Source of the DNA: Planctomycetia bacterium
GTDB lineage: Bacteria; Planctomycetota; Planctomycetia; Pirellulales; Thermoguttaceae
Length of the DNA stretch: 38,013 nucleotides
Direction: 5' to 3'
Assembly (NCBI GenBank): GCA_030527015.1
Contig: JAUNBR010000022.1
Coordinates: forward strand, 1 to 38,013
The position numbers and the translations under genes are program-made. The notes below the pieces were generated by a model. That model saw only the letters and a program-made list of their open reading frames with translations. It made no database searches and was not told where the DNA came from. Below, one piece after another: positions 15,797-24,632 of the stretch (the first letter of the stretch is position 1; every line of letters begins with the position of its first letter).

Positions 15797-17032
15797 ATGA
15801 AGAAAAAATATCGTCGAGTTTTATTGATGATAGAGACGTCAAGAGGTTTTGGCAGGGGATTATTACACGGGATTTCGGAATATGTAAAATCACAAAAAAT
15901 GGAAAGGGAGTGGGTTCCGTGGCAGATAAGTTTTGAGGAACGTGGGATAAAAGAGGGCGTTCCGGAGGATTTTGGCAGATGGAACGGGGAAGGGATTATT
16001 TTGAGGTCATCGTCTCCAGAGATTCATAAAAAGATGAAGGAGAAGAAATGCGCGTACGTGGAATTATTGGGCGATAATAGGGAGGTGCTTCCGGAGATTA
16101 GGACGGACGAAATGTGTACGGCGGAGATGGCGGTAAAGCATTTTGAGGAGCGCGGGTTAATCCATTTTGGGTTTTATACATATGGAAATAATTGGTGGTC
16201 GAATATTCGCCGAGATATGTATATAAAAATACTTACGGAGAAGAAAAAGAAATATTTTGTGCTGGATTATGATTCAGGCGGAGGAGAGGTAACGTCTTAT
16301 TCTGGGTGGGAAGAGCGTTACCGAAGACCATTATATAATTGGCTAAAACGGCTGCCTCGGCCGATCGGGATATGGGCGGCGTCTGACATGCAGGCCGTTC
16401 ACGTTTTGCAGGCGTGTCAGGAGCTGGAAATTTCTGTCCCGGAAGAAATCGCGGTTCTGGGAACGACGAATGATACGCTTCTGTGTAATTTACAGCATCC
16501 GCAGCTTTCGAGTATCCATCTGAACGCGGAAAGAATGGGGTATGAGGCGGCGCGATTATTGGATAAAAAGATGTCGAGCTGGAGTGGGGATAAAAAGAAG
16601 AAAGAGGATACGGGTACGGTGCTGGAAATTCCACCGGTGGGAGTGGTGACGCGACAGTCGACAGATACTCTGGCGATCCATGACCAGGATATGGCGGAGG
16701 CGATTCATTTTATACGTGGGAATTATATGCACGATATATCGGTGGGGGATGTGGCGGATGAGATTTCGCTTTCCAGAAGTACGCTGGACAGGCATTTTCG
16801 TATGTGGTTCGGGCATTCAGTGAAAAGTGAAATCTCCCGATTACGGATGGAACTGGCAAAGAAACTTTTACGCGAAACGGAAATAAGTGTCGCGGAAGTA
16901 TCCCGAAAGATCGGATTTCGTCGGACAGAATATTTTATTCGGACATTTAAGCAGCAGTTCAAATTAACGCCACAGAAATATAGAGCGGAAAATCGTGTGT
17001 CGGAAAGCGAAAAAAATGTTTTATTGGAATGA
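15797..17032 (+). CDS. XylR-type transcriptional regulator (LacI-like sensor, AraC DNA-binding domain)
   Basis: A cytoplasmic regulator of 411 residues. The N-terminal two-thirds resembles the periplasmic-binding-protein sensor of LacI-type proteins (VLLMIETSRGFGRGLLHGISEY, RPIGIWAASDMQAVHVLQACQELEISVPEEIAVLGTTND, LSSIHLNAERMGYEAARLL). The last about 100 residues are an AraC-type double helix-turn-helix (ISVGDVADEISLSRSTLDRHF ... SVAEVSRKIGFRRTEYFIRTFKQQFKLTPQKYR). This order matches E. coli XylR, which senses a sugar and activates catabolic genes. The frame is open from 15764, but the ATG at 15797 has AAGGAGGAG 3 nt ahead. It diverges from the PEP-CTERM gene, whose promoter carries a matching operator candidate. 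The ligand is unknown. Confidence 0.92.
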   Translation: MKKKYRRVLLMIETSRGFGRGLLHGISEYVKSQKMEREWVPWQISFEERGIKEGVPEDFGRWNGEGIILRSSSPEIHKKMKEKKCAYVELLGDNREVLPEIRTDEMCTAEMAVKHFEERGLIHFGFYTYGNNWWSNIRRDMYIKILTEKKKKYFVLDYDSGGGEVTSYSGWEERYRRPLYNWLKRLPRPIGIWAASDMQAVHVLQACQELEISVPEEIAVLGTTNDTLLCNLQHPQLSSIHLNAERMGYEAARLLDKKMSSWSGDKKKKEDTGTVLEIPPVGVVTRQSTDTLAIHDQDMAEAIHFIRGNYMHDISVGDVADEISLSRSTLDRHFRMWFGHSVKSEISRLRMELAKKLLRETEISVAEVSRKIGFRRTEYFIRTFKQQFKLTPQKYRAENRVSESEKNVLLE

Positions 17033-17092
17033 GAGGGATAAAAGAATCGGATATTTTGAATTTTGTGTCGAAGAGAGATAAAAGATGGGATT

Positions 17093-17222
17093 TATGCCCG
17101 AGGCACGATAAATTTCCATTTTCCCTGTTCGCCGACAGGCCGATATTTTTGCATTCTGAAAGCAGGAATTTTCAGTGAAGCTAAATGCCGGTGAAGCGGA
17201 ATTTTATAGTGTATCGGGTATA
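17093..17222. repeat. TATAC element with two left arms
   Basis: Starts with a left arm (TATGCCCGAGGCACGATAAA) and ends with an inverse left arm (GAAGCGGAATTTTATAGTGT, then ATCGGGTATA). The CTGTTCGCCGACAGG stem and CATTCTGAAAGCAGGAATTT lie between. Confidence 0.7.
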
Positions 17223-17280
17223 AAATCAGAAAAGAGAGAAATTTGCCCTCTGGTAAAAAATTTGAAAGTGACTAAAATAA

Positions 17281-17393
17281 TATATGCTGGTTCTCGTTTC
17301 AAATTCCGTTTATGAGGTTCTTAAAGCCAGCATTTTCAGCGGTAAAAATGCTGGAGAAGCGGAATTTTATAGTGCATCGGGTAAAAGGTGAAA
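17281..17393 (-). repeat. TATAC element
   Basis: Minus orientation: TATATGCTGGTTCTCGTTTC to GCATCGGGTAAA, with a well-paired core CCAGCATTTT/AAAATGCTGG. It lies about 90 bp upstream of the ParA start. Confidence 0.82.
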
Positions 17394-17486
17394 GTGCTGG
17401 GTCCTACAAGTTTTGTCGGCAAAAAACGGTAATTTATAAGTTTTAAAAAGAATAAAAAAAGAATAAAAAAAGAAGGAGCATGTGGA

Positions 17487-18335
17487 ATGCGTTCCATCGC
17501 GGTGATGAATCAAAAAGGGGGAGTGGGGAAAACCACGACAGCGGTAAATCTTGCATGGGCTCTGGCGGCCAGGGGGAAAAAAACACTTTTAATAGATATG
17601 GATCCACAGGCACACGCGTCTTTACATCTTGGGTGGGAACCCGACGAGGATATTTGTTCGATATATGATGTTTTGGTGAATGATCGCGCACTGTCGGAGG
17701 CCATGCGCGCTGTGGAAGAGAGTCCGAATCTTTGGATCGTGCCGGCACATCTGGATCTGGCGGCGGCGGAAGTGGAGCTGGCGGGAGTAGTGGGCAGAGA
17801 ATTTATCTTGCGCGATAAAATTATTGAGCTGAAAGAATTTTTACATAAAAAAGGGGACGAAGAAGGGTTTCCGAGAGATTTTGATTACCTTTTGGTGGAC
17901 TGTCCGCCGTCACTGGGGGTGCTGACGATAAATTCACTGACGACCGTCGAGGAGATTTTTATACCTCTGCAGCCACATTATCTGGCACTTCACGGTCTGG
18001 GAAAATTATTGGAAACGGTATCCCTGGTTTCTCGGCGTCTGAACCAGTCTCTGCGCGTGTCGGGAGTTCTGTTCTGTCTGTATGATACGGCAGTACGTTT
18101 AAGCGCAGAAGTGAGTGGAGATGTGACGGAATTCTTTCGTCATGCGCAGCAGGGAAAAGTGCCGTGGAATGAAGCACGAGTATTTCAGACACGAATAAGG
18201 AAAAATGTACGGCTGGCGGAGGCGCCAAGTTATGGGAAATCGATATTTTTGTACGACGAAAAGTCGAACGGTGCTCAGGATTATGCCGCGCTGGCGGAGG
18301 AAGTGCTGAAAATGGAAAATGGCGGAAATCTATAA
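17487..18335 (+). CDS. parA: ParA/Soj-family ATPase
   Basis: A deviant-Walker-A ATPase that normally binds DNA non-specifically as an ATP dimer and, with ParB, positions chromosomes or plasmids. The 282-residue protein begins directly with the motif MNQKGGVGKTTTAVNLAWALA (signature Lys10 and Lys15). Walker A' IDMDPQAHASLHLG and Walker B YLLVDCPPSLGVLTINSL follow, then the typical FIPLQPHYLALHGL and RLAEAPSYGKSIFLYD. There is no N-terminal DNA-binding extension, so it is of the chromosomal Soj type. No parB is adjacent and the next gene is on the other strand; ParB may lie elsewhere or another partner may be used. AGAAGGAG is 8 nt ahead of the ATG. Confidence 0.92.
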   Translation: MRSIAVMNQKGGVGKTTTAVNLAWALAARGKKTLLIDMDPQAHASLHLGWEPDEDICSIYDVLVNDRALSEAMRAVEESPNLWIVPAHLDLAAAEVELAGVVGREFILRDKIIELKEFLHKKGDEEGFPRDFDYLLVDCPPSLGVLTINSLTTVEEIFIPLQPHYLALHGLGKLLETVSLVSRRLNQSLRVSGVLFCLYDTAVRLSAEVSGDVTEFFRHAQQGKVPWNEARVFQTRIRKNVRLAEAPSYGKSIFLYDEKSNGAQDYAALAEEVLKMENGGNL

Positions 18336-18355
18336 TATTATTATGAAAACATATA

Positions 18356-18432
18356 ATACTATTTAAATAGTATAAAAAGAATTCGGCCAGGCAGACAGAG
18401 AAAACTCAAAAATTATAGTGTATCGGATAAAA
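18356..18432. other. Perfect 18-bp palindrome and TATAC element fragment
   Basis: ATACTATTTAAATAGTAT (18356-18373) is a perfect AT-only palindrome just past the parA stop. It may be a weak hairpin or a protein site, and a terminator role is doubtful because no GC stem exists. An old left-arm end (TTATAGTGTATCGGATAAAA) follows at about 18400-18432. The genes on either side converge here. Confidence 0.4.
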
Positions 18433-18476
18433 AACGTCAGATTTTTTGCCCGCACGAGACGAAAATTTAAATAAAT

Positions 18477-19961
18477 TTAGGATGAAAAATTTTCATGGGG
18501 AAAATGGGGGAGGGCAGATTTTTTCAGCGCATCTTCACGGGTTTTCGCCTCCGCGATAATACGGATGATGGGTTCTGTATTACTTCCACGGACAAGAATC
18601 CAAGAATCCTCCCAGCTCAGGCGCAGGCCGTCAAGGCGACTTATCTGTGCGTCTGGATATTTTTTTATAAATTGTTCGAAAATTTCGGACATCTGCTCTG
18701 CGGTGGCGTGAAATTTCGTTTTCACGATTTCATAACGCGGTAAAGCGTCCGCCAGCTGAGCCACGGAAAGGTTTCGTGCGGCCATCATGTCTAAAATCTG
18801 AACCATACCGACGAAACTGTCACGAACATATCCCACACGCGGATCGATCGGACCTCCATTTCCTTCTCCCGCAAAAATAGCGCCTGTTTCCAGCATTTTC
18901 TCGACGACATTCGCTTCCCCCACGGCGGAAAAATGGAATGGAAAACCGTATTTCCGTGCGACATCCCGCGTCATTAAACTCGTGGAACAGTTCGTAATTA
19001 CCGCAGGCAGATCGGTACAAAAATCTGTTTTAGAAGAATGGGTAAAGTGAGAGGAATTTATAAACTGGGATAAAATGTGTTCGGCACAGAGCGCGACAGT
19101 ATACTCTTCTCCGATATACCGGCCTGAGGCATCTATTATCGCCAGTCGGTCAGCATCCGGGTCCTGACAAAATCCGACATCTGTGTTCATGGCTGGAATG
19201 AGTGGACAGACAGAGTGTAAATTTTCTTCTGTCGGCTCCGGAGTATGTATGAAATTCCCGTCAGGAGTCTCCTTCTCGGAAGTGAAAAGGACGTCACAGC
19301 CCAGTTTTTCTAGAAGAGGAATTCCCAGTACACTTCCGCTGCCATGATTCGAGTGTAACAGAACACGGAATTTTCGTTTTTGAATTCTTTGTACGTTTAC
19401 TGTTTTTAATAATACTTCCATATGTGGCGTGATGGTGTCAGGAATCTCACGGCACATTTTTTCGGAAAAAGATTCTGACGGTGAAAGAATATTTTTTGGA
19501 TTTTCAGAAATGCAGGAAGACGGAGCGTCAGATAAGGGAGAATCTGAATTTTTTATAAAATTTTCAAAAAGAGTTTTTACCTCAGAACCCAAATTTTTAG
19601 ATAAAATTCGCCCGTCTGGTCCAAAAAGTTTTAGGCCGTTCCATGGATGTGGATTATGACTGGCGGTGATCTGAATTCCGCCCGCGGCATGATGGAATTT
19701 AACGAGAACCCCCAGAGTGGGAGTGGCGGTAACTCCAGAAATAAGAATTTCGCGGTGATGTATCTCGGCGGTGCGTAAAATGGTCTGCAAAATGCTTTTC
19801 CCACTTTCACGTCCATCATAACCCACGACCAGCGGTCCAAAAAGATGATGCTCGTTTAAAAAATGAATATATGCGGAAATATAAGGAATAATAACGTCTG
19901 CATTTAAGTTTTTGCCTATTTTTCCACGTAATCCGGAAACGCTGATGATTAATTCTGACAT
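18477..19961 (-). CDS. Phosphohexomutase (phosphomannomutase/phosphoglucosamine mutase family)
   Basis: An alpha-D-phosphohexomutase, which moves phosphate between C6 and C1 of hexose phosphates to supply nucleotide-sugar or wall precursors. From the ATG at 19961 the protein has 494 residues; a 5-codon longer frame would need a TTG. Motifs in order: SVSGLRGKIG at the N-terminus, catalytic phosphoserine loop GIQITASHNPHPWNGLK, metal loop DPDADRLAIID, sugar-binding loop GEGNGGPIDPRVG, and C-terminal phosphate loop RGSNTEPIIRIIAEA. The insert after the catalytic loop (SDSPLSDAPSSCISENPKN) lengthens domain 1. The substrate (glucosamine-, mannose- or glucose-phosphate) cannot be settled from sequence alone; GlmM is plausible. 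No neighbour gives a pathway. Confidence 0.9.
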   Translation of the reverse strand: MSELIISVSGLRGKIGKNLNADVIIPYISAYIHFLNEHHLFGPLVVGYDGRESGKSILQTILRTAEIHHREILISGVTATPTLGVLVKFHHAAGGIQITASHNPHPWNGLKLFGPDGRILSKNLGSEVKTLFENFIKNSDSPLSDAPSSCISENPKNILSPSESFSEKMCREIPDTITPHMEVLLKTVNVQRIQKRKFRVLLHSNHGSGSVLGIPLLEKLGCDVLFTSEKETPDGNFIHTPEPTEENLHSVCPLIPAMNTDVGFCQDPDADRLAIIDASGRYIGEEYTVALCAEHILSQFINSSHFTHSSKTDFCTDLPAVITNCSTSLMTRDVARKYGFPFHFSAVGEANVVEKMLETGAIFAGEGNGGPIDPRVGYVRDSFVGMVQILDMMAARNLSVAQLADALPRYEIVKTKFHATAEQMSEIFEQFIKKYPDAQISRLDGLRLSWEDSWILVRGSNTEPIIRIIAEAKTREDALKKSALPHFPHENFSS

Positions 19962-19985
19962 TTTTTTCTCTTTCAAAAGTTATTT

Positions 19986-20110
19986 TATACTCGAGGTACG
20001 ATAAATTTCCATTTCTTCTGTCCGCCGACAGACTGGCAGGTGTTTTTGCTTTTCTGAAAATGCCGGTTTTCAGCGAAACAAAAAACGGAAATTTAAAGTA
20101 GAACCCGTGT
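19986..20110 (+). repeat. TATAC element with extra CTGTC stem
   Basis: TATACTCGAGGTACGATAAA at the left, the perfect stem CTGTCCGCCGACAG in the middle, and CGGAAATTTAAAGTAGAACC at the right. Confidence 0.82.
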
Positions 20111-20146
20111 GGTGTGTTAAAAATGGAGTTTTCGCTTCCGAAATCA

Positions 20147-20249
20147 TATGCCCGATACACTAAAAAATTTTGTATTTTCGCATTTTTACTTTACGGAAAG
20201 GCATGAATTCATGGTGCGAAAAACAAAAAATAAAAACAGAACCATGTGA
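20147..20249 (+). repeat. TATAC element, diverged
   Basis: Clear left arm TATGCCCGATACACTAAAAA. The core is changed (CGCATTTTTACTTTACGGAA) and the right arm is worn (AAAAACAGAACCATGTGA). Confidence 0.6.
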
Positions 20250-20778
20250 TCCGTATGAAACACAGTTTTACTGTATTTTCGTGAATCGGATTTCTCTGCC
20301 ATAATATATTTATTATAACTCATATTTTGTAAAAATCAATTTATATTCTGGCTCTCCGTGAGATAAAGTTTTTTTATAGCTGAAAACAAAAATTTTTTGG
20401 AAATGATAAAAATGTACATAATGCCCGTGCCGGACATGTCATGTACGGACAAGAAAATCTTAAAAAGACGAAAGTGATAATAAAATCACGTCTAAATTAT
20501 GCGGTTTTTGTATCTTCTGAACCGGAAAAATCGGAAAAGTCTGCGTATTTTAATGCCGTTAAAATCGGCATTACCGGCAGTCTTTTCTTATCTTTCTTAT
20601 TTTGAGTTTTAAGAGTATGTGATACAACTAAAATTATTAAAAATTTCGATAAAACTGGAATAATTGATACTGTTTTACTTTTTATCTGAACTCATTTTTA
20701 CCGATGGATAATACATCATAAGCATAAAATGTTTATGCGTGTTTTTTTGTTTTAAGAGTTTAGTAAAGAGGTGACGAC
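20250..20778 (+). other. Long leader/promoter region of the efflux lipoprotein gene
   Basis: No gene and, unusually for this window, no TATAC element. It holds an 8-bp hairpin TAATGCCG/CGGCATTA (20551-20573). A second perfect inverted repeat GCATAAA-ATG-TTTATGC (20722-20738) is followed by GTGTTTTTTTG about 35 nt before the start codon. The second could be an operator or a weak attenuator. TTTTAAGAGT occurs at 20607 and 20750. I cannot assign a promoter with confidence. Confidence 0.4.
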
Positions 20779-22713
20779 ATGCTCCGATTTCCGTCATTTA
20801 AATTGAAAATTTTAGGAATGTTTCCAGTATATCTGGCGTTTCTGTTTCTGTCATTCCTTACAGTTCTGACTGGCTGTACTGTGGGGCCAGATTATTCTGG
20901 GCCTCCTGCATCTCCTGCACCAGTAAACTGGACGCAGGAAGAAAGCGAAAGAGTGGAACCTGGTCTGCCTGCCCTGGACGACTGGTGGACGGTTTTTGAT
21001 GATCCGGTATTAAATACGATTTTAGTGAATATTAATGAACAGAATTTGTCGTTGCGCGCTGCCGCATGGAAAATATATCAGGCGCGGGCTTTACTGTGCG
21101 CGACACGAGGAGATTTATTCCCGCAAGTTGATATGAATAGCGCGTATTCACTGAATAAATCTTCCGGAGAACGTGAAGGAATGGCCGGGGCAAAACTTGT
21201 GTCGGAAAGCTGGTCGTGGGGATTAAGCGCGAACTGGGAAATAGACGTTTTCGGACGTCTGCGGCGTCTGGTGGAAGCTCAGGAAGCGGAGCTGGAGGCG
21301 ACGGAAGATGATTATCGCAGTACGAAGATGATTTTACTTGCGGATGCCGCCAGTACGTATATATCCGCACGTCTTGCACAGGAACGGATGGAGATCATTC
21401 GGGCGAACATAAACCAGCAGCGACAATTTTTGAATATTATCGAAGCACGTTTTAAGGCAGGAAAAGATGACCGGCTTTCGTATGCTCAGGCCATGGGAAA
21501 TCTGCACTCCATGGAAGCACAGTATCCGAATGTCGTCAGTGAATATCAGGTGGCGTTAAATCGTCTGAGTGTTCTGATGGGGTCACCTCCCGGAACCGTG
21601 GATGAATTAATGAAGAAGGTGGAGCCGATTCCTGTGGCCACGGAAGCGGTGGCGGCCAGCGTGCCAGCAGATATTTTACACAGACGTCCAGATATTCGCG
21701 CCATGGAGCGTCGGCTGGCTGCTCAGACGGCAAGAATAGGAGTCGCGGAAGCAGATAAATATCCCAGATTTTTCATTATGGGATCATTTGGACTGGAAGC
21801 TGCGCAGCTGAAAGATATTTTTGGTCCGCGTTCCATAACCGCCAGTGTAACCCCCTCTCTGCAGTGGAATATATTTCAGTTCGGAAAAATTCGCTGTAAC
21901 ATCATGTATCAGGAAGGCGTTACGGAACAGATGCGTTATGAATATCAGCAGCTGGTTTTAGAAGCGGCGGAAGAAGTGGATAACGCTTTAGCGCGATTTG
22001 TCCGGCTTCAGCAGAGAGTTCAGAATTTAGAGGAAACAGTACTTCAGAATCGGGATGCCTTACAAATATCGGAAAGTTTATATGCCAGTGGACGTGAAAG
22101 TTTCCTGCCCGTGCTGGATTCTCAGCGAAGCGTGCTGGAATATGAAGAAACGCTGGCCACAGCGCGAGCGAATTTAGCCAGCACGGTGGTGGAAATATAT
22201 CGTGCCCTGGGTGGTGGCTGGCAAGTTGATCCGGAAGCCACGAGTGTTTCACAGCAGATAAACCGTTTCGCTAACAGAAATACTGACGGGCGTGGTGTCA
22301 CCAGCAGTCCGGGAGAGGGTGTGAATCAGAATGGATCTGTAAGAACACGGCAGGATTTACCGAGTTCCGTTTCCAGACCGTCAGAACGTGTCGCGGTGCC
22401 CGCTCTTAATAAGAGAGATGTTACGAAAATGATGAAAGAAACACCGGCACAGAAAACTTCAGGAGAAGAAAAGAGTGAAGTTCCGACTGTCGTGGAGCCA
22501 GTGATTCCTTTACCAGCAGAGCCAGGAACACCAGCTCCGTCTGCGGATGAATCGGTGGATGAAATTCTTATTCCCATGCAGGAAGATTTACTTCCACCAT
22601 TAACCTCGGCTTCAATTATCGAGAGAAAGCAAAAAGGGAATAATGTAAAAACGGTGTCTCTCAGACCTGTTTCACAGAATTCAGTGAAATTAAATTTATA
22701 TGAAAATGAGTAA
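20779..22713 (+). CDS. NodT-family outer-membrane efflux lipoprotein with C-terminal extension
   Basis: A TolC-like channel subunit that lets a pump in the inner membrane discharge through the outer membrane. It starts with a signal peptide and lipobox LTGC (Cys33), followed by the family signature CTVGPDY. Two outer-membrane-efflux repeats follow up to about residue 475 (LDDWWTVFDDPVLNTIL, SWGLSANWEIDVFGRLRRLVEAQEAEL, VASVPADILHRRPDIRAMERRLAAQTARIGVAEADKYPRFFIMGSFGL, ASVTPSLQWNIFQFGKIR). The family usually ends about here (450-500 residues). This protein has about 165 more residues, rich in Ser, Pro, Glu and Thr, with no recognised domain. No RND pump or adaptor is adjacent. AGAGGTG precedes the ATG, and a strong terminator follows, so it is a single unit. 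Confidence 0.92.
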   Translation: MLRFPSFKLKILGMFPVYLAFLFLSFLTVLTGCTVGPDYSGPPASPAPVNWTQEESERVEPGLPALDDWWTVFDDPVLNTILVNINEQNLSLRAAAWKIYQARALLCATRGDLFPQVDMNSAYSLNKSSGEREGMAGAKLVSESWSWGLSANWEIDVFGRLRRLVEAQEAELEATEDDYRSTKMILLADAASTYISARLAQERMEIIRANINQQRQFLNIIEARFKAGKDDRLSYAQAMGNLHSMEAQYPNVVSEYQVALNRLSVLMGSPPGTVDELMKKVEPIPVATEAVAASVPADILHRRPDIRAMERRLAAQTARIGVAEADKYPRFFIMGSFGLEAAQLKDIFGPRSITASVTPSLQWNIFQFGKIRCNIMYQEGVTEQMRYEYQQLVLEAAEEVDNALARFVRLQQRVQNLEETVLQNRDALQISESLYASGRESFLPVLDSQRSVLEYEETLATARANLASTVVEIYRALGGGWQVDPEATSVSQQINRFANRNTDGRGVTSSPGEGVNQNGSVRTRQDLPSSVSRPSERVAVPALNKRDVTKMMKETPAQKTSGEEKSEVPTVVEPVIPLPAEPGTPAPSADESVDEILIPMQEDLLPPLTSASIIERKQKGNNVKTVSLRPVSQNSVKLNLYENE

Positions 22714-22834
22714 TATGGTTATGGATTTCTTTTTCCCCAAAAAATACGAAGATTAAAATTTGTATGGAAGACGGTGGCTGTTTCGGAGTGCGGCGAACGT
22801 TTTCTGTGGAGGAAAAAAATCTTGGCCTTTTGTG

Positions 22835-22870
22835 AACCGGTGCATTTCTAAAAATGTGCCGGTTTTTTTT
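22835..22870 (+). terminator. Rho-independent terminator after the efflux lipoprotein gene
   Basis: A stem of about 12 bp, including two G-U pairs (AACCGGTGCATTT with AAATGTGCCGGTT), is followed by eight T residues. It lies 120 bp past the stop codon. Confidence 0.85.
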
Positions 22871-23022
22871 GTTTTGCGATGAAATTTTGGAGATTAGGTG
22901 GAGTTCTGATTTTTGTATTTCTGTGCATTTTATAAAAACTGTTTTCTAAAATATTTTATGTGTATGTCGTAAAAAGTAGTTTTCGCTGATTCTATTTTTA
23001 AAAAATTCCATTTTTGCGATTA

Positions 23023-23134
23023 TATACCCCCCGAGGCACTATAAAATTCCGCTTTTCCGATATTTTTTTGCTTCGCTGAAAATGCCTGCGTTCAGAACCG
23101 CAGGAAACGGAAATTTAAAAGAGAAGCAGGTATG
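23023..23134 (+). repeat. TATAC element
   Basis: TATACCCCCCGAGGCACTAT to GAGAAGCAGGTATG, with the core TTTGCTTCGCTGAAAATGCC. The region 22871-23022 before it shows nothing. Confidence 0.82.
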
Positions 23135-23340
23135 TATTAAAAATACTGTGAAATTATGTTAAAAAATAAACACGGAGTCAGAAAACATTAAATGTTCTGG
23201 TAAGTTTACTGCAGAGGTGCTTTCGATTTTATATAAAAATGGTAAAATATTCAGAAATGTAAATGATGTTTTGAAATTTATGCATAACGTTCATGAAATT
23301 TTGTTTTTCTCGTGTTTTATGAATCCGTGAAACATCTGTT
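23135..23340. other. AT-rich intergenic stretch
   Basis: No gene, RNA or repeat recognised between two TATAC elements. Only short AT-rich runs are present. Confidence 0.35.
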
Positions 23341-23444
23341 TTATCCCTGATGCACTGTAAATTTCGCTTCTCTGGCATTTTTGCTTCGCTGAAAGTCTGC
23401 TTTTAGAGCTGCATAAAATGGAATATAGGAGGAGAAACAGAATA
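23341..23444 (+). repeat. TATAC element
   Basis: TTATCCCTGATGCACTGTAA to GAGAAACAGAATA, with the core TTTTTGCTTCGCTGAAAG. The right arm has drifted (AATATAGGAGGAGAAAC). Confidence 0.75.
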
Positions 23445-23490
23445 AATGCAGACAAAACTAGAACGTAAAAAAGGATAAATATAAACGCTT

Positions 23491-23595
23491 TATACCCGAT
23501 GCACTATAAATTTCCGCTTCTCTGGCATTTTTGCTTCACTGAAAATGCCTGTTTTAAAAACTGCACAAAAGGAAATTTAAGGTGGAAACAGTATA
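23491..23595 (+). repeat. TATAC element
   Basis: TATACCCGATGCACTATAAA to GGTGGAAACAGTATA. Near-consensus copy about 150 bp upstream of the iron-regulator promoter. Confidence 0.88.
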
Positions 23596-23747
23596 AAGAA
23601 TGAATATGTGGAAAGATACATTATATTTATCGAAAGATTTTTTATTAAAAAAACTAAATATTTATAAAGAAAATACGTAAAAAGTAAAAATTTTTTATAA
23701 AAAGTTAAAAAAATTAAAAATTTTTTAAAATTTGTGGGCATTACATC

Positions 23748-23790
23748 TTGAAAAATTTTTATAAGTGTGTAGAATTTTAGTTTAGACTAA
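23748..23790 (+). promoter_or_regulatory. Promoter with DtxR-type iron box
   Basis: TTGAAA (23748-23753), a 16-bp spacer and TAGAAT (23770-23775) form a sigma-70-like promoter. Immediately downstream TTAGTTTAGACTAA (23777-23790) matches the core of the known DtxR/IdeR operator (TTAGGTTAGSCTAA) at 12 of 14 positions and has TTAGT/ACTAA arms. It covers the expected transcription start, where bound repressor would block initiation. The adjacent gene encodes a DtxR protein, so autoregulation is likely. Confidence 0.7.
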
Positions 23791-23812
23791 GAAATTGAGT
23801 GAGGGTATTATA

Positions 23813-24601
23813 ATGACTGCGGGTGTCATAACAGAGTTAACAGAAAGCCTGGAAGATTATTTGGAAGCGATTTATCTGATAATTCAGGAAAAGCAGGTGG
23901 CGCGACCGAAGGATATCGCCAGTCAGATGAAGGTGACGAATGCCTCTGTAACAGGAGCGTTACGGACTCTGGCGGAAAGGGAGCTGATACATTATGCGCC
24001 GTATGATTATGTTACGTTTACGCCGAAAGGTCATGAAGTGGCGGAGGAGATATATTCTCGGCATGTGCAGCTGAAGACTTTTCTGAGGGATTTTTTGGGA
24101 GTGGAGGATAAAAGAGCGGGAGAGGTGGCGTGTCGGATGGAGCATGCGATTTCCCGAGATATTTTGGATAAATTAGTGCGATTCGCGACATTTGTACAGA
24201 ATTGTCCGCGTGGTGGTCATCTCTGGCTTTCAAATTTTGAGCAGGGATGTGATCAGGATGCGGACTACGTGCGGTGCCAGCAGTGCGTGGAAACTTTAGT
24301 GACGCGTGTAAACGTGCAGGGAGAACAGGGCACGGCGGAAAAATCATCGGAACGAACGCTGGATACATTCCTGACGGGGGAACGTGGGCGTGTGCTTCGG
24401 CTGGAAGTGGATGAAAAGGTTTTAAGTCGTGTTACGGAAATGGGAATCACCTCGGGGACGCTCGTGGAAGTGGAGGGAGCTGCTCCCTGGGGAGATCCCA
24501 TGGATATTCGGGTGAATGGAAACCCTTTCTCTCTCTGGAAGGATGAGGCACGGGGAATCGTGCTGCAGGTTTTACCGCAGCAGGAGTCGGAGAACCGATA
24601 A
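23813..24601 (+). CDS. DtxR-family metal-dependent repressor fused to a FeoA domain
   Basis: A 262-residue iron- or manganese-responsive repressor. It has an N-terminal winged helix (LEDYLEAIYLIIQEKQVARPKDIASQMKVTNASVTGALRTLAERELIHYAPYDYVTFTPKG), then the metal-binding dimer domain with HEVAEEIYSRH (His79, Glu83) and ACRMEH (Cys107, Glu110, His111), equivalent to the DtxR metal site. A linker follows with four further cysteines (131, 146, 155, 158; CPRGG, GC, CxxC). Residues about 190-255 form an SH3-like FeoA domain (LTGERGRVLRLEV...VTEMGITSGTLVEVEGAAPWGDPMDIRVNG). TTG at 23795 could extend it by 6 codons, but the ATG at 23813 has GAGGGT suitably placed. It heads the Feo locus and has a DtxR box in its promoter, so it probably represses iron uptake. 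Confidence 0.92.
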   Translation: MTAGVITELTESLEDYLEAIYLIIQEKQVARPKDIASQMKVTNASVTGALRTLAERELIHYAPYDYVTFTPKGHEVAEEIYSRHVQLKTFLRDFLGVEDKRAGEVACRMEHAISRDILDKLVRFATFVQNCPRGGHLWLSNFEQGCDQDADYVRCQQCVETLVTRVNVQGEQGTAEKSSERTLDTFLTGERGRVLRLEVDEKVLSRVTEMGITSGTLVEVEGAAPWGDPMDIRVNGNPFSLWKDEARGIVLQVLPQQESENR

Positions 24602-24632
24602 GGCTGCGAGTTTTGAGAGGGAAATGGTCCTT

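Noticed and set aside
18356..18373. AT-only palindrome as the parA terminator
   Set aside because: The stem has no G-C-rich part and no strong T-run, so termination would be weak; kept only as an unexplained palindrome.
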